A DNA stretch of 64,000 bases from Homarus americanus (GCF_018991925.1 NW_024755027.1:102501-166500); one strand, 5' to 3'; positions 22,163 through 34,565 are shown, numbered from the stretch's first letter. A program made the numbers and translations. Notes: generated by a model not told the origin, from the sequence alone.

Positions 22163-23042
22163 TGTTGAAAAAAGGATAAAGAAAATTATAAATAAACCAA
22201 ATTTATCAAGACTACGACATAAATTGACATAATAAAGAAATGTCAAAGGTCAATGAGAAGAATACAGAAACAACATCAGTAAATAAATACATTTTAAACA
22301 TTTATTTGTGTAATAGTGACACGCGTAGGCGGAGGTTCAGCAGCAGGAGGGATGAGGATAAAACAACACGCATGTGCTCTATGTTTGTGCAGGACAAGTG
22401 AGGGATTGCTCACAACTTCTGTTAATCCTCTTTTATAAAGATTTGCCCAAATCCCAGATAAAAGCAGAAGAAAAGTTTTCCAATACAGACGACAGGATAC
22501 AGAGTGGTACTCTCGTGGGCATGGGAGGGGACCAGCAGCTCTTCAAAAGGGCACTAAACCACGCCTCAGAAACTCACCTTTTGGGGCGCTAATTAGTCGA
22601 GAGAAAAGCGTACGTGTGGCAGACGCGGGGGAAAGTGAAAAACAAAATGTCTTTATATTTCCCTGAAGTTTATTGATCTTATGTAAATACAAGGGATTAT
22701 AGAACACAGTCGCTCGTTATGTCTAAGTCAGGATGAAGATACATTGAGATTATATTACTTTGACGTAGCCATATTTATCACGGGGGTTGTGTGAAGAGTT
22801 TTTGCTGTCTGCTCAGTGGCTTCCCCTTACAGTTTCCTGGCGTTGCCAAAGTCTTCAACTCAGAAAGTTTTCTCACTTTCATCTCGACTAAAACAGCGAC
22901 AAAAACTCTTGAGTGTGAAAGCGTGCGACAGTAGAGATGATCTCTGGACGACACGACAACTTTAGCGAGTTGATGGTCATTGAACTGTTTCTTTTTTGGG
23001 CTCTGTGAAAGTTTTGGCGCCATAGAGTTTATGCACAATACG

Positions 23043-23046
<4 letters not shown>
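22161..23046. other. No recognisable feature
   Basis: Unique-looking sequence with short frames only. Confidence 0.45.

Positions 23047-23102
<56 letters not shown>
23047..23102. repeat. (TG)n microsatellite
   Basis: Perfect TG tract of about 28 units. Confidence 0.96.
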
Positions 23103-23103
<1 letters not shown>

Positions 23104-24219
23104 GCAAACCGTAAATAACACTCAGTTTTCGTGCATAATTCGAGGCGCACTTGAGAAAAACAGAAGGTTGAAATTCATGACGAAACATAACAGGAGTTCA
23201 CTAGGCTTGGCTCCCTGAAGCACCTACAGTAGAAATATAAGTGGAAAGAACCTAACTCACTCACTCACACATCAGCTTCAGCAACTACAGCAGGGGAATT
23301 AGATAAGCAATATCCCAGGAGGAGACAAACAGAAGACTGCATATATTTCACAAACCTTCGATTCACAATATGGTAATGGTGGGGAACACACAGCCGGTGG
23401 AAGGTGGGATCCCCTGAAAAGCTGGGACGCCAGGTAGCTGCTATCTCAACCCTTCACACCAGTTGTATCGTCAACAGAAACAAACAATGGAACTCTCTTT
23501 GTCGGCCAACACCGTTAAGCCCCATGTTCACCACCACACGCCAATATTAACACAAACGCGCTGCTCGCCAAAATGTTATTGATGCAACTCTTGAAACACA
23601 AAAAACAATGTTGGACAATTTTACCAGGCGGATGATAATGCAACAAATTTCCCCTCCTCATCACCATATCAACTCTGGGTTTGGGCAAGAGATCAAAGTG
23701 TGAAATATTCTAGCATTTGTTGATCAGTACATTGCTTTTGAAATATTGCAGAGTGTGGAATATACATTTTTTCTGGCATGTGTGGGGGTAGGGGAATGGT
23801 GGGCCTGTGATTGCAAGCAGATGGCACCCAGAGTTAGTCCAGAGGATTACACACTCCTCTCCCTAACTTAATTCTCGGCGTTGAATATTAATAGTCAGGA
23901 ATTTCAGTGAAGTCCTCTCGCCAGCAAAATATGCAAAAATCAGCGCGAAAATAAAAAGTGACTTGCAACGCCCACCGTGTTTTGTAGCTGTTGACACACT
24001 CCAGCAGTAAAGGAAGCTGTGCCTTTATGTGGCACAAACAGAATACTGGAAACTGACTGCATGACATATTTAACCGTGAAAGTGTTCCCTGTGTGACACT
24101 GATATACTGATGAAAGTTTGTCTTTGTGCGACACTGAAATAAATGGAAAGAGTATAGTATTTGAATATAACACGTACAGTATACTATAATACCCACAATA
24201 CCATTATTTTATGACATCC
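23103..24219. other. No recognisable feature
   Basis: Mixed sequence; minus frame 23888-24196 (102 codons) has no motif. Confidence 0.45.
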
Positions 24220-24475
24220 TCCATGACATTTTTACACCCTGACACCCTCTTTGCCACCATGAAACACACCCTGACACCTTCACACACTGACACTCTTCCT
24301 GGCACCTTCTCACCATGAATTCTCCTTGACACCTTCACACCCCGACACCTTCTTATCCTGACACCTTCTTATCCTGACACCCTGACACTGACACCCTTCC
24401 TGACACCTTCACACACTGACACCCTTCCTGACACCTTCACACACTGATACTTCCTGACATCTGCAAATTTTGCCA
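24220..24475. repeat. Degenerate CTGACACCTTCACACA repeat
   Basis: About 14 imperfect units of 14-28 bp around CTGACACCTTC and CACACACTGACACCC. Followed by a CT-rich block to 24612. Confidence 0.8.
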
Positions 24476-25284
24476 GCCTCCCTTCCCTGATAGACTTTCT
24501 CCTTCCTTCCCTCCTTCTCTCCCGGTTGGACTCCCACCACCTCTCCCTGTCAAACTCCCTCCCTTTTACTTCCCCGCCGTACTCGCTCGCTCCCTCCCTC
24601 CCTCCCTGCTTCACACAACAGACCACATCTCGTACAGAACTACAACAATACAAATTACTCACACTCTATAACACACAACTTTCTCAATAAAGTTTCACTC
24701 TTTCATTAACTGAACGCAAAACTCTTACAATCAAGTCCATTAAACACTGTGAAGAGAAACAAGAACCTTTGAGACTTCTAAAGTTTGTAGTTGTAGTTCT
24801 ATATGATACGTATACCTGAGCTATTTTTAATTTCCTTACTTGGCTCAGGTCTCGCTGTTGCACATACTCCCCAGAGAAATAGAATAATCATGATAGAAAA
24901 CGTACAGCTGCGACCAAAATTCCTTAGACACTTAGAAATACCTGACATATCGTATTTGTGATTTGATTACAGCTGGTGAATGCTGCATTTCACAGTAAAT
25001 TACATCATGTAATTGTGGGTCATTATGTGTGACTTGAATAAAGCTAATGAACGTTGCTTATCATCACTTGTTAAGTCAAATTCAGTCATGCAAAATATTT
25101 TATGTTACGTAGAAATATGTGAGTCCGTAGACTGTAACACCCTAAACACCCTTTACCTACATGACCCTCAGGTGGCTGATACCAGCTGTTGTAAAAAATG
25201 TCCAGTAAATTTTGTCTGTCTATCCGCTTGGCCAGCCATCATGATGGTGTCTGAGGATATTATATTATATGTCTGATGACAAGG
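24476..25284. other. CT-rich block, then no supported feature
   Basis: 24476-24612 is polypyrimidine. At about 24908 the sequence TACAGCTGCGACCAAAATTC and then TTAGACACTT resembles one Tc1/mariner terminus, but no inverted partner was found. The plus frame 25013-25276 is motif-free. Confidence 0.4.
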
Positions 25285-25343
25285 GTGTGTGTGTGTGTGT
25301 GTGTGTGAAGATCACGGGTGTGTATGTGTGTGTGTGAGGATTA

Positions 25344-25421
<78 letters not shown>

Positions 25422-25471
25422 CATCACAGTTGTGTGTGAAGATTACAGGTGTGTGTGTGTGAGGATTACAG

Positions 25472-25498
<27 letters not shown>
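25285..25498. repeat. TG-rich compound minisatellite (LINE left flank)
   Basis: TG runs separated by GAAGATCACGG, GAGGATTATAGG and GAGGATTACAGG spacers. The same spacers (GAGGATTATAGG, GAGGATCACG) reappear on the far side of the LINE at 27637-27672, indicating one array split by the insertion. Confidence 0.93.
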
Positions 25499-25503
<5 letters not shown>

Positions 25504-25759
25504 ATAATAATAATAATAATAATTAACGGTTTATTGAAAGAGCTTGGCAGCCAGAAGGCTGAAAATATACAGTTACATATTTGGGGGATGGGTTTCGAAT
25601 TACAAATACATACAAGTAAATAAGTGACAATAAATAAGACATATAATAATCCAGGATGGGGAAAAGCCTCAAACTACAGTTCATTTCAACATAGTGACAG
25701 TGCAAGGAGTAGTGTTTACTGGGAGTGAATACACTGGTTTATTACAAGTTATTGATAAT

Positions 25760-26551
25760 TTATACAATGGTTGGGACTGGGCTGTTCTTATAGCGATCAG
25801 TTCGTGCACGTATGGGCTGGATGCGGTTGTGGTGTCGAACAGCAATTCTCGGACTAGGGATCTCAGGTGGTAGTAGGAGCCGGTGTCGAGGAAGGTGTAG
25901 AAGCTTCTTACCAAATTTGCAGATGAGGTCGTGGTGATGGTCAGTGAGAGTCGAAAGGGTCAGTGTGTTGAGCGCTTCTTGATATGTGGAGTAGGAAGGG
26001 GAGAGAATAATCTTGCATGCCCTCTTTTGCACTTTTTCTAGGTGTTTACATTGTGTGGCATTTAGGGAGGAAGACCAGGTGGGGGAGGCATAGGTGAGCT
26101 TGGGAAGTATGAATGTTGTGTAAACACTGAGGAGCTCGGGTGCAGGAACTCCGAGGGACTTGAGTCGGCGGAGGAGGTGGAGACGGAAACTGGAGGATTT
26201 GACAACTTCACTGACGTGTGGTTTCCAATTTAGTTTGTTGTCTATGGTGACGCCGAGGAGCTTTGTGGAATCTACAACCTGGAGTGTGTTCGGACCTAGA
26301 GTAATGGAAGGAGGTGGGACAATGTCGGAGGAGAGGTTGATGTGCATAACCATGGTCTTGGTATGGTTGATGGTGACATGGTTGTTGGTGGCCCAGTTTT
26401 GGAGACTGTTCAATAAATCCTGAAGGGCGGTATAGTTGGAAGCAGAATTGTTGACGCTGATCCCAATGGTGGAGTCGTCGACATATTTCCAGCGAGCAGG
26501 GGTTTCTCTTAGGGCATCATTGATGAGCATAAGGAAGCAGAGTGGCCCCAT
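25760..26551 (-). pseudogene. LINE reverse transcriptase, C-terminal part
   Basis: Longest open part of the LINE (263 codons). It starts within RT motif B (GTK then MGPLCFL), includes YVDD at residues 23-26, and the region SLNATQCKHLEKVQKRACKI typical of jockey/CR1-superfamily RT C-termini. The true frame continues upstream through a frameshift near 26551-26620 into the motif A segment. The conserved catalytic pair of aspartates is present, but the copy cannot be active because of frameshifts and the missing 5' half. Confidence 0.85.
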
Positions 26552-27094
26552 TTTGGTGCCTTGGGGGATGCCACAGGTGAGTGACTGAAAGGTGGAGACA
26601 GCCCCTCGGAAGCGTACAGCTTGGCGTCGGTCACTGAGGAAGTCTGTAAGCCATGGTATAAGACTTCTCCGAAGCCTGAGGTCAATAGCTTGTTGATGAT
26701 TATATTGTGGTCGACTAGGTCGAACGCTTTAGTGAAATCAATGAAGGCAGTTACAGACGTTTTTTCGTTTCTCGAGATGGCGGTATATGTAATCGAGAAA
26801 GCTGACAAGACAGTGAGTGGTGGAGGAAGCTTATGTTGCCAAATTGCTGAGGGTCTACGACCCTGCAATATCAGCATATTCCAGTCGAACACAAAACTTT
26901 CACAGATTAGGCTGGGTATTGGGGTGATTGCATAGGTCGTAGCTGGGATTTAAGGATTGTGGGTTGGTTGACTTGGGCACTGGTGACATAGAGGTCTTCC
27001 AGTCAGCTGGGCATCTGGCTTGACTGAGAGAAGCATTGATGATGGAGCATAGGGGTTTAGCAAGCTCCGGGGAGAACTCCATGAAGAGTTTCAT
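26509..27094 (-). pseudogene. LINE reverse transcriptase, N-terminal fragments
   Basis: Two short frames (26900-27094 and 26509-26892) in different phases. The first carries FSPELAKPLCSIINASLSQA, a segment found ahead of RT motif 1 in L2/CR1-type elements. The second carries motif A with its aspartate (FIDFTKAFDLVDHN) before losing frame. They belong to the same LINE ORF2 as 25760-26551. Confidence 0.82.
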
Positions 27095-27481
27095 TGGTAA
27101 GTCAATGGGGGTGGTAGAGCGTTTTAATTTTAGTTTGTCCAGGCGTTTTGCTACTTCAAATTCTTCTACTAAGTTAGCGGGAAGGGGGGCTGGTAGGTAA
27201 GCAGGGAGAGTGGTTGTGTCAAGCCGGGGGAGCGTCTGGCATATAGAAGCGAAATGGTTATTTGTTTGCTCAGCTGCGTGAACATTAGTGAGATGGCTAA
27301 GGAAGGGGAGGGGGTGTGTCTTATTGTTTAGTCCACAGAGTTCTTTAAGCTTACCATACCATTGACTGATGTTGGTCTGCTTCAGGTGTTGTAATTTGGT
27401 AGGGTAGTGGGACTTCTTTGCAGTGCGTATTTCGCGGATGACTCGGTTGCGAAGGGACCTGTAGCGGATGTGGTCATTGAG

Positions 27482-27672
<191 letters not shown>

Positions 27673-28540
27673 TTTATGGGGGGGTTACGGTGAGCGACCT
27701 CTTTGCTGTAACAGTTGTGAAAATAATTAAATAATTTTTCCCAATAATTTACATATTGATCAAATTAATTTGTTTTCGTACTATCTTAATAATTAGATTT
27801 TGTATACAGTACATTGGTGTTAAATAGTCTATTGTATTGAACCTAAATGTTTCAACATCGAAATATTCTTTTAATATTAGATAATTTATTTAATTTTATT
27901 AATGTAGTGGCACTCTTACCAACACCACTAATATCATGCTCGTTCAAGTCAAACACTACTGGTAGAAATATACTCTTAGTCTTAAATTAATTCACCAATA
28001 TTAATATCATTCTAAAAAAAAAAAAATACTGCTCGTGCTCATAATCTCGTTCTCGCCAGGTAAACTTAGATGGGTAAAATCATACATATAAAGGTAATAT
28101 ACTCATATAAGATATATTATACAGATCATCTCATATATATTCATACAACTAATCTCATACTGGTACAAGTAAACTCAAACTAATACAAGTAAACTCATAC
28201 TAATACAAGTAAATTCATACTAGTGCAAGTGAACTTATTCTCTTAAGCTTATGCTCGTAAAGTCATGCAGTTCTACTCCACTAACAACACTAACAACAAC
28301 AATACTACTGCTACTACTACTAATAATAAGTACTTTAAGTAACTTTAGAACATAAGTGACACTGATGTAAGAGAACTATAGCAGGAAACAGATATTTGTT
28401 ATGAGGAGCAGAAACCCATCAAGGGAACAAAACTTCTTATCTCTTAACGTTGTCATAAGACCGTCAGTAATGTATGGCTGAGAGACCTGCCGAACACTGA
28501 AGAAGGAGAAGACTTGAAGTGTTTGAGACTGAAACTGACT
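27673..28540. other. AT-rich; minor CATACTAATACAAGTAAACT repeat
   Basis: No gene. At 28140-28255 five imperfect 20-bp units around CTCATACTAATACAAGTAAA; at 28290-28328 an ACT-rich run; a poly-A run at 28013-28025. Confidence 0.5.
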
Positions 28541-28938
28541 TGTGTATAATGTGGAGGACGACCAGTGTGTGATGTGGAGGACGACCAGTGTATAATGTGG
28601 AGGACGACTAGTGTGTGATGTGGAGGACGACCAGTGTGTGATGTGGAGGACGACCAGTGTATAATGTGGAGGACGACTAGTGTGTGATGTGGAGGACGAC
28701 CAGTGTGTGATGTGGAGGACGACCAGTGTGTGATGCGGAGGACGACCAGTGTGTGATGTGGAGGACGACCAGTGTGTGATGTGGAGGACGACCAGTGTGT
28801 GATGTGGAGGACGACCAGTGTGTGATGTGGAGGACGACCAGTGTGTGATGTGGAGGACGACCAGTGTATAATGTCGATTACGACCAGTGTGTGATGTGGA
28901 GGACGACCAGTGTGTGATGTGGAGGACGACCAGTGTGT
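28541..28938. repeat. 23-bp minisatellite
   Basis: About 17 units of GTGTGATGTGGAGGACGACC plus AGT, with a TGTATAATGTGG variant in several. The 17-bp core TGTGGAGGACGACCRGT is also a spacer type in the 20786-22080 array. Confidence 0.95.
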
Positions 28939-28964
28939 ATGGGATTAGATAGGTGATAGCGAGG

Positions 28965-29330
28965 TTAGGTGATGGATGGATGAATAATGGAGAGGTTAGG
29001 TGATGGGTGTATGTATAATGGAGAGGTTAGGTGATGGATGGATGCATAATGGAGAGGTTAGGTGATGGATGGATGTATAATGGAGAGGTTAGGTGATGGA
29101 TGGATGTATAATGGAGAGGTTAGGTGATGGATGGATGTATAATGGAGAGGTTAGGTGATGGATGGATGTATAATGGAGAGGTTAGGTGATGGATGGATGA
29201 ATAATGGAGAGGTTAGGTGATGGATGGATGAATAATAGAGAGGATAGGTAATGGATGGATGTATAATGGAGGGGTTAGGTGACGGATGGATGTATAATGG
29301 AGAGGAAGGTGACGAATGGATGGGTGGCAG
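28965..29330. repeat. 31-bp minisatellite
   Basis: About 12 units of GGTTAGGTGATGGATGGATG plus TATAATGGAGA, adjacent to the 23-bp array. Minus frames here are compositional. Confidence 0.94.
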
Positions 29331-29551
29331 GTTAATATGAGTGAAACTTACAAAAATAACCAGCAACAAGAAGAATGGATAGTGGTGGTGCGTGTATGAT
29401 GGACGTACCCAAAAGAAGAGTCTCAGCTCCTTCACACCGGAGAGTCATCAAACACATCCTCAGAGGAGCCATCGATGTTACAGAACCCAGAAACAAGCAT
29501 TACTGGAGACGAGGGTGTCATACCAGTGGGAGATAAATATACTCTCTAGTG

Positions 29552-29645
29552 CAGTGGTTCCCAAACATGGGGTCGCAAGATGCATCATAACGGGTCGCAT
29601 AGAGGTCATGGGGTCCCATAGAGCTCATAGTCCAGGTGTCCAGGA
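29552..29645 (+). mobile_element. hAT-like transposon terminus
   Basis: CAGTGGTTCCCAAACATGGGGTCGC is the form of hAT-superfamily inverted-repeat ends (CAGNGGTTCYCAAA), followed by two more GGTCGCA-type words. Immediately upstream are 8 bp (CTCTAGTG) where a target duplication would sit, but the opposite terminus and second duplication copy were not found, so this is a one-ended relic. Confidence 0.5.
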
Positions 29646-29720
29646 CTGAAGAACGTGGCCCAGGTGCTGTCTCATTAACTCGGGACTAAAGGGGGGAGGG
29701 GTGGCATTGGTAAGAAACGA

Positions 29721-30817
29721 GTGACTCCTGTACTACATTACATGGAAGTTAAGTACAGGAATAAACCCATAATGAATATGAGGTTGAGAGCTGGACGTTT
29801 CAGCATTATGGATGGGAAGTTTTTTCCAAAGAAAGATGTGAAAATGGAGGAAAAGCATCGATTTTATCAAGACTTACAAGATCAATATACAGTAAAGTCG
29901 ACAAATTATATGAAAAATAATCTTAGGAGACTTCAATACTGACGTAGGTAGGGAACCAACTACCAGTAGGACGTTTCCTGTTTGAGAGATGGAGGGATAA
30001 CTTCACAACGCGCTGGTACAGTTTGTGAAAACGATTGGAATTATGTTTTAGTCACTCCCAGTCACAAGAAAATATATAAATAAAGGAAATTGGGCACAGT
30101 CTAAAGGTCAGCCAGCTATTGATACCTCAAAGAGAACGTCCTAAGTATAAAGGAGCGGATGTAGTCACAGACTATATTCCAGTGGTTGATAAAGTGAAGA
30201 TGAGACTTAATGCCGAGCAGAAGGGAGACGTAAAAGAGAACTACCAGTCAGAGCTAAGAAATAAATTAGATTTTTTTTTCAGTTTGATATTAGAAGAAGA
30301 AAAGACAGAGGGGAGAGAAAACAGGATAAACGAATACAAAGTTATTACTAATGGGATGGAAGAAGTTACCTGCGGAAGACGTAAAAGGATGCCTAGAAGC
30401 AGCTGGTTTATGGACGAGTAAAAGAATGTATCAAGTGAAGAATTATAGGAGAGAATGTTACCTGCTGACTTACAGGGCAGATCCAACGGTACAAGTACTG
30501 GAAACACACACACATAAAGGAAAATCTTCCGACGAGTCAAGAGGCAACAGAGGAATAGAATAAGAGAGCGAAGAAAGATGGAATACGAGAGAAAGAAAAC
30601 AACGGAGTTTTTCGCAGAAGTGGAAAAGGAAAGAAGCGTCCAGTTACGAGCACCTGGTAACGAGTTGTTGGAGTTAAAATGTAATTCTGGGCTTCAACAG
30701 CTAAGGTCTCCATGCACAAAACACAATAGGAAAGTTATTGTTAACGTTTTGATACAACGGTGCTATAGAGAGATGACTGAACACACAAAGAAAACTGAAT
30801 GGAGACACTTTAGCTGA
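29721..30817 (+). pseudogene. Decayed AP-endonuclease retroelement
   Basis: Broken plus-strand frames show pieces of the exonuclease/endonuclease/phosphatase domain of an RTE-like non-LTR element. LGDFNTDVG (about 29923-29949) corresponds to the GDFN metal-binding motif and is one frame away from the preceding ORF. ADVVTDYIPVV (about 30158-30190) corresponds to the motif usually written SDHNPVV, with the catalytic histidine replaced by tyrosine. Further lysine/glutamate-rich coding-like sequence follows to 30817 with several stops. The element is dead. Other retroelement clades with this nuclease cannot be excluded. Confidence 0.6.
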
Positions 30818-31931
30818 TCTCCCTCGAGAAGTTAGTAGCTATGTGACAGGAGAACCATTGAGCCTGAAGGTCCAGTAAAGAAGTGGAGGGAATGTATTGG
30901 AGGGTGATGACCTGAGTATTCCAGACAAGAGGAAGTGGACTGTGTCTTGCCTAGAAATAATCTATACTGCAGAGTATATGTTTGTTTAATACAGTTTAGC
31001 ACCAGCGGTGACCAGCTGGTGAGGGATAACGCTGCTGTTACACTGAACAAGTAAATCTAATTATGATAAAGTAAATGTAATTTTTCCTGTTTAATCTTGA
31101 ATTAAGAATACATTTAATGCAATTACAAATTGGACTTAACCCGAGATACTAAGGATAAAGAGGAGAGATGTTCAGTCCGGTCAGCAGTGTAGGGTACAGG
31201 CCGGTGAAGATAGTGAGTGATACATCCTATACTGAGGAAGAATACCACAAGGCGTTGTCTACTTCTGTGAAGAAGTGAGTTATGAAGTTCAATAAATAAG
31301 TAAAGAAAAGAAAACAAGGATGACCAAGAGTTTGCCTCCTTTAGGGTCAAGCTGGTCTCATCCCGGGCAGCACCTCTGGGGCAGGAAAATTATATGGGTG
31401 GTTCATACACAGTAACTGCTAAACGAAGATAACTATTATCACGAGAACGGCTCCAGCCTCACGTCAACCTGTCACACATTGATGTTAATGAAGAGTCACT
31501 CTTAGTTAAATATTTTAGATTTTATTGTTTATAATTATTCCCTCGGTGTAAACGTGCCTCACAAGTCAACAAATAACTGTGTTGGATTTTTTTTTAATAA
31601 TTAATATAAAGCCGGGAATAAAGTCAGCTGAAAAAATATATATGTTATTTTGTGTGACCTTGACAAACTGCAGTATGAAATGTTATTGTTTAAGGGAAAG
31701 TGTAGCGAACATGAGACTATACACCATTTTCTTTTTTCTTTTTTTGTAACATAATAGCGAGAGCGTCATTGTGTGTCAAGGAGTACATATTCACACACAC
31801 TAAACAGGACATTTTTCACTGTACAGTTTGTGAAGTTTGGGCAAAACGACACTAAGTTGTAAGGTGTTTGTTCACCCATTCTGTTTGTGATGCGTTGCCT
31901 TGTGTAGGTTTAGTGGGACAACTGAGAATTT
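30818..31931. other. No recognisable feature
   Basis: Mixed, partly AT-rich DNA. Minus frames at 30832-31050 and 31123-31350 carry no motif. Confidence 0.45.
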
Positions 31932-32159
31932 TTGTTTAGGTTCTTCTCTCTCTCCGGTCTTATGCACTGTGATCTCGGTTACCAAATTTTCTTCTTTGTC
32001 GTCGTCTTGTTCTTATTGTCGTTCGTAGTAGAAGTAGTAGTAGTTGTGTTGTGGAGGGAGGATGGGAGTCGTGATAACACCGGGTTTTTCGTAACAAACC
32101 GGGGTCTTAATAGGGACAACCAGTCAGAACTTCCAGAATTATTACTTGTGAATGTGTAG

Positions 32160-32400
32160 TGCGTAAAGTGATCGCAGTGTCATCCACCTGTGGGTCTCCT
32201 GAGTGGATATTGGTGACAGTTATTGGAGAGCCGGGGACTGTATAGCAGGTGGCGCTGGTGTTGGTCAGTGCCACGTAGGCCGTGGCCTGTAATCCGAGCA
32301 GGTCAAGGGTGGTAACGGTCCCACTCGCCCCGTGCCCAATCCCCGCCTGCCCCGCCCATTCCCGCCCCGCAGGAAAGGGACCAGCTATCAAATTCCTACG
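32160..32400 (-). other. GC-rich patch, possible exon on minus strand
   Basis: Part of an open minus frame (32107-32541). The segment encoding SATCYTVPGSPITVTNIHSG has a coding-like look and NxS/T sites. It might end at a weak donor (CAA|GTAATA near 32143). The adjoining GC-rich tract (32310-32375) is low-complexity glycine/alanine. No family was recognised. Confidence 0.15.
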
Positions 32401-32426
32401 GCAGAGATCCATCACCTGATGACGAC

Positions 32427-34135
32427 ATGTCAGACGATAGTAGTGAACCCACTCAGTCGGAAAATACTGCTCATGAGGTGAATGACATACAGTCAACAAA
32501 TGGAAAGGCTTGTTGGGGGACGATGTGGAGAAGTGGGCCAAAGAAGTCTACTCTGAAGTGGTCAGGTGGTCGCCAGCTAACCTCCTTGAACCACCCAAGT
32601 GTGCGGCCACCAAAGAAATGATCCGGGAGATGACTTGCCTCATAATCAATTACACTCACGACAGCCTCCTGGACCCACTAGCCCTTTAAATACTGGCCAT
32701 AATACCCCATCTATTCTGTCAGAGGATACACGCAAGGTCTAAGTGCAAAGAAATGTGGCAGCAATGAATAGGAGATTAACAATGTGGCAGAAAATGGCCC
32801 TCGATGAATTCCTACGCGAAGCAAGACACTGCAGAAGAGTCTAAAATTCATAGGAGACGGAAAGCATAACATGGAGGATGTTGCCAGAAAATTTGGAAAC
32901 AAGATGCGTGAGGGAAAAGTGTCCTCGGCGGTAAGATCTCTCACAGAGGAATCTTCCGGTGGTGTTTTGCCAATAAACAGAGAGACATTACAACAATTGA
33001 AGGAAAAACATCCCCCTGCAAGTGAAGAGGAAGGCATCAGGCTCCAGGGTACCTATATCCCTCCAAATGCTGTCCTGTTCGAGAAAATAACAGGAGGGAT
33101 GGTGTGGAAAAAGGCACTGAAAACACAGGGAGGGGCTGGCCCTTCAGGCTTGGATGCAGACGGTTGGAGAGTCATCCTCAGCACTAACAAGTTTGGTGCC
33201 GAGGCAAGTGATCTTTGCAATGCCATCGCCGCCCTTGCAAGAAAGTTAGCAACCTCGTGCTGCCACCACCTCCATGCTCTGACGGCCTGCCGCCTCATTC
33301 CCCTGGATAAAAATCCAAGATGTAGGCCTATAGGAGTAGAGTTCTGGACGGATCATTGGAAAGTGCATAATGGAGGTGGTAAATGATGTCAGGGCAGCTG
33401 CAGGGAACATGCAAGTGTGTGCTGGCCGCCAGGCTGGGGGTGAAGCTGCCATTCACGCCACGACAAAGATATATGAGCAGCGTAATTGTGAGGCAGGACT
33501 CCTGGTTGACGCTTCTAACGCATTCAACATAATCAACCGCAAGGCTACACTGCACAACATCAAGATAAAGTGTCCAAGCTTTGCAATGTATGTTGAAAAC
33601 ACCCGTAGGAATCCATCAGACCTCTATATTAAAAGCTTCAAAGCGCTAAGAGGAGATACCACTATACAGTCAACTGAGGGAACAACGCAGGGAACCCTGT
33701 CGCCATAGCAAAGTACGCACTAGGCCTGTCTGTGCTCCAACATACACTGAAATATGAAACAACCGAGGTCAAGCAAGTGGCTTACGCTGATGACCTAACA
33801 GGAGCAGGAAAAGTGGAGGACATAAAAAAAGTGGTGGGACCTGGTAATATCAGGAGATTCACAGATAGGGTACCACCCAAATGCCAGCAAGTCCTTCCTC
33901 ATTGTGAAGCCAGAACACTATGAACGGGCAGTAGAGGTGTTCGGCGGAAGTGAGGTAAAAATAACAAAGGACGGCCAAAGACATCTGGGTGTGGTAATTG
34001 GCACGAAGGACTTCAAGATCGAGTACGTAATGAGAAAGGTGAATGAGTGGGTGAAGGAAATCCAAGCTGTCTGATACGGCTAAAACGGAGCCACATGTGG
34101 CGTTTGCGGCATTCACCCATGAAGTCAAGCATCGC
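32427..34135 (+). pseudogene. Reverse transcriptase of unusual retroelement type
   Basis: Frameshifted RT remnant. Ordered motifs: an acidic N-terminus (MSDDSSEPTQSENT, 32427), then 32871-33344 with KTQGGAGPSGLDADGW and ACRLIPLDKNPRCRPIGV. After a frameshift near 33341 come CAGRQAGGEAAIHA and LLVDASNAFN (motif A aspartate, about 33500-33528), EGTTQG (motif B, 33676-33693), a frameshift, YADD (about 33782-33793), RHLGVVIGT (about 33979-34007) and AAFTHEVKHRW (about 34105-34130). The order is right for a polymerase, but motif A (VDASNAFN) and the GPSGLDADGW and LIPLDKNP blocks differ from ordinary LINE or LTR enzymes. From memory, such proteins are common in cnidarians, sponges and molluscs. 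The exact clade is not certain. Confidence 0.78.
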
Positions 34136-34540
34136 TGGAATTACCTTATGTATTAGGATATTTAATTTTAAGGTAATAAAATGGCGGCGAAGGTGTGGGT
34201 ATTGGAGGAGGCTGGAGGCCACGTTTAAAAAAATAGTAGTGGTAATATTAGTAGCATAAAACCTGTGCAGTACGATGAATTAAATTTGAATGTAAACAAA
34301 GGAGATAGGAAAGTAAAGAAGGGAGACCAAAATATGTAAATTAACAGTACAAGTGAAGAGAAACGTAACAGAGCAAGTGAGGAAGGGAAGATAACTAGTG
34401 AATGGGCGTGTCCTGAGTGGAACAATGGGCGTCAAACTGAAAGGGGAGAAGAACAAGCGTACTGGGAATAAAACAAGTGAATTGAATCAAAGGAGACGAA
34501 GATGGGATGCAAAGGGAGAGAGAGGCAGATAGAGGGGGAA
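34136..34540. other. No recognisable feature
   Basis: Purine-rich sequence after the RT remnant; no terminal repeat for that element was identified. Confidence 0.4.
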
Positions 34541-34565
34541 AGAGAGAGAGAGAGAGAGAGAGAGA
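34541..34565. repeat. (GA)n tract
   Basis: Short GA run of about 12 units inside purine-rich DNA. Confidence 0.9.

Noticed and set aside
26160..26935. Plus-strand frames of 87 and 104 codons
   Set aside because: Shadows of the LINE reverse transcriptase encoded on the minus strand.
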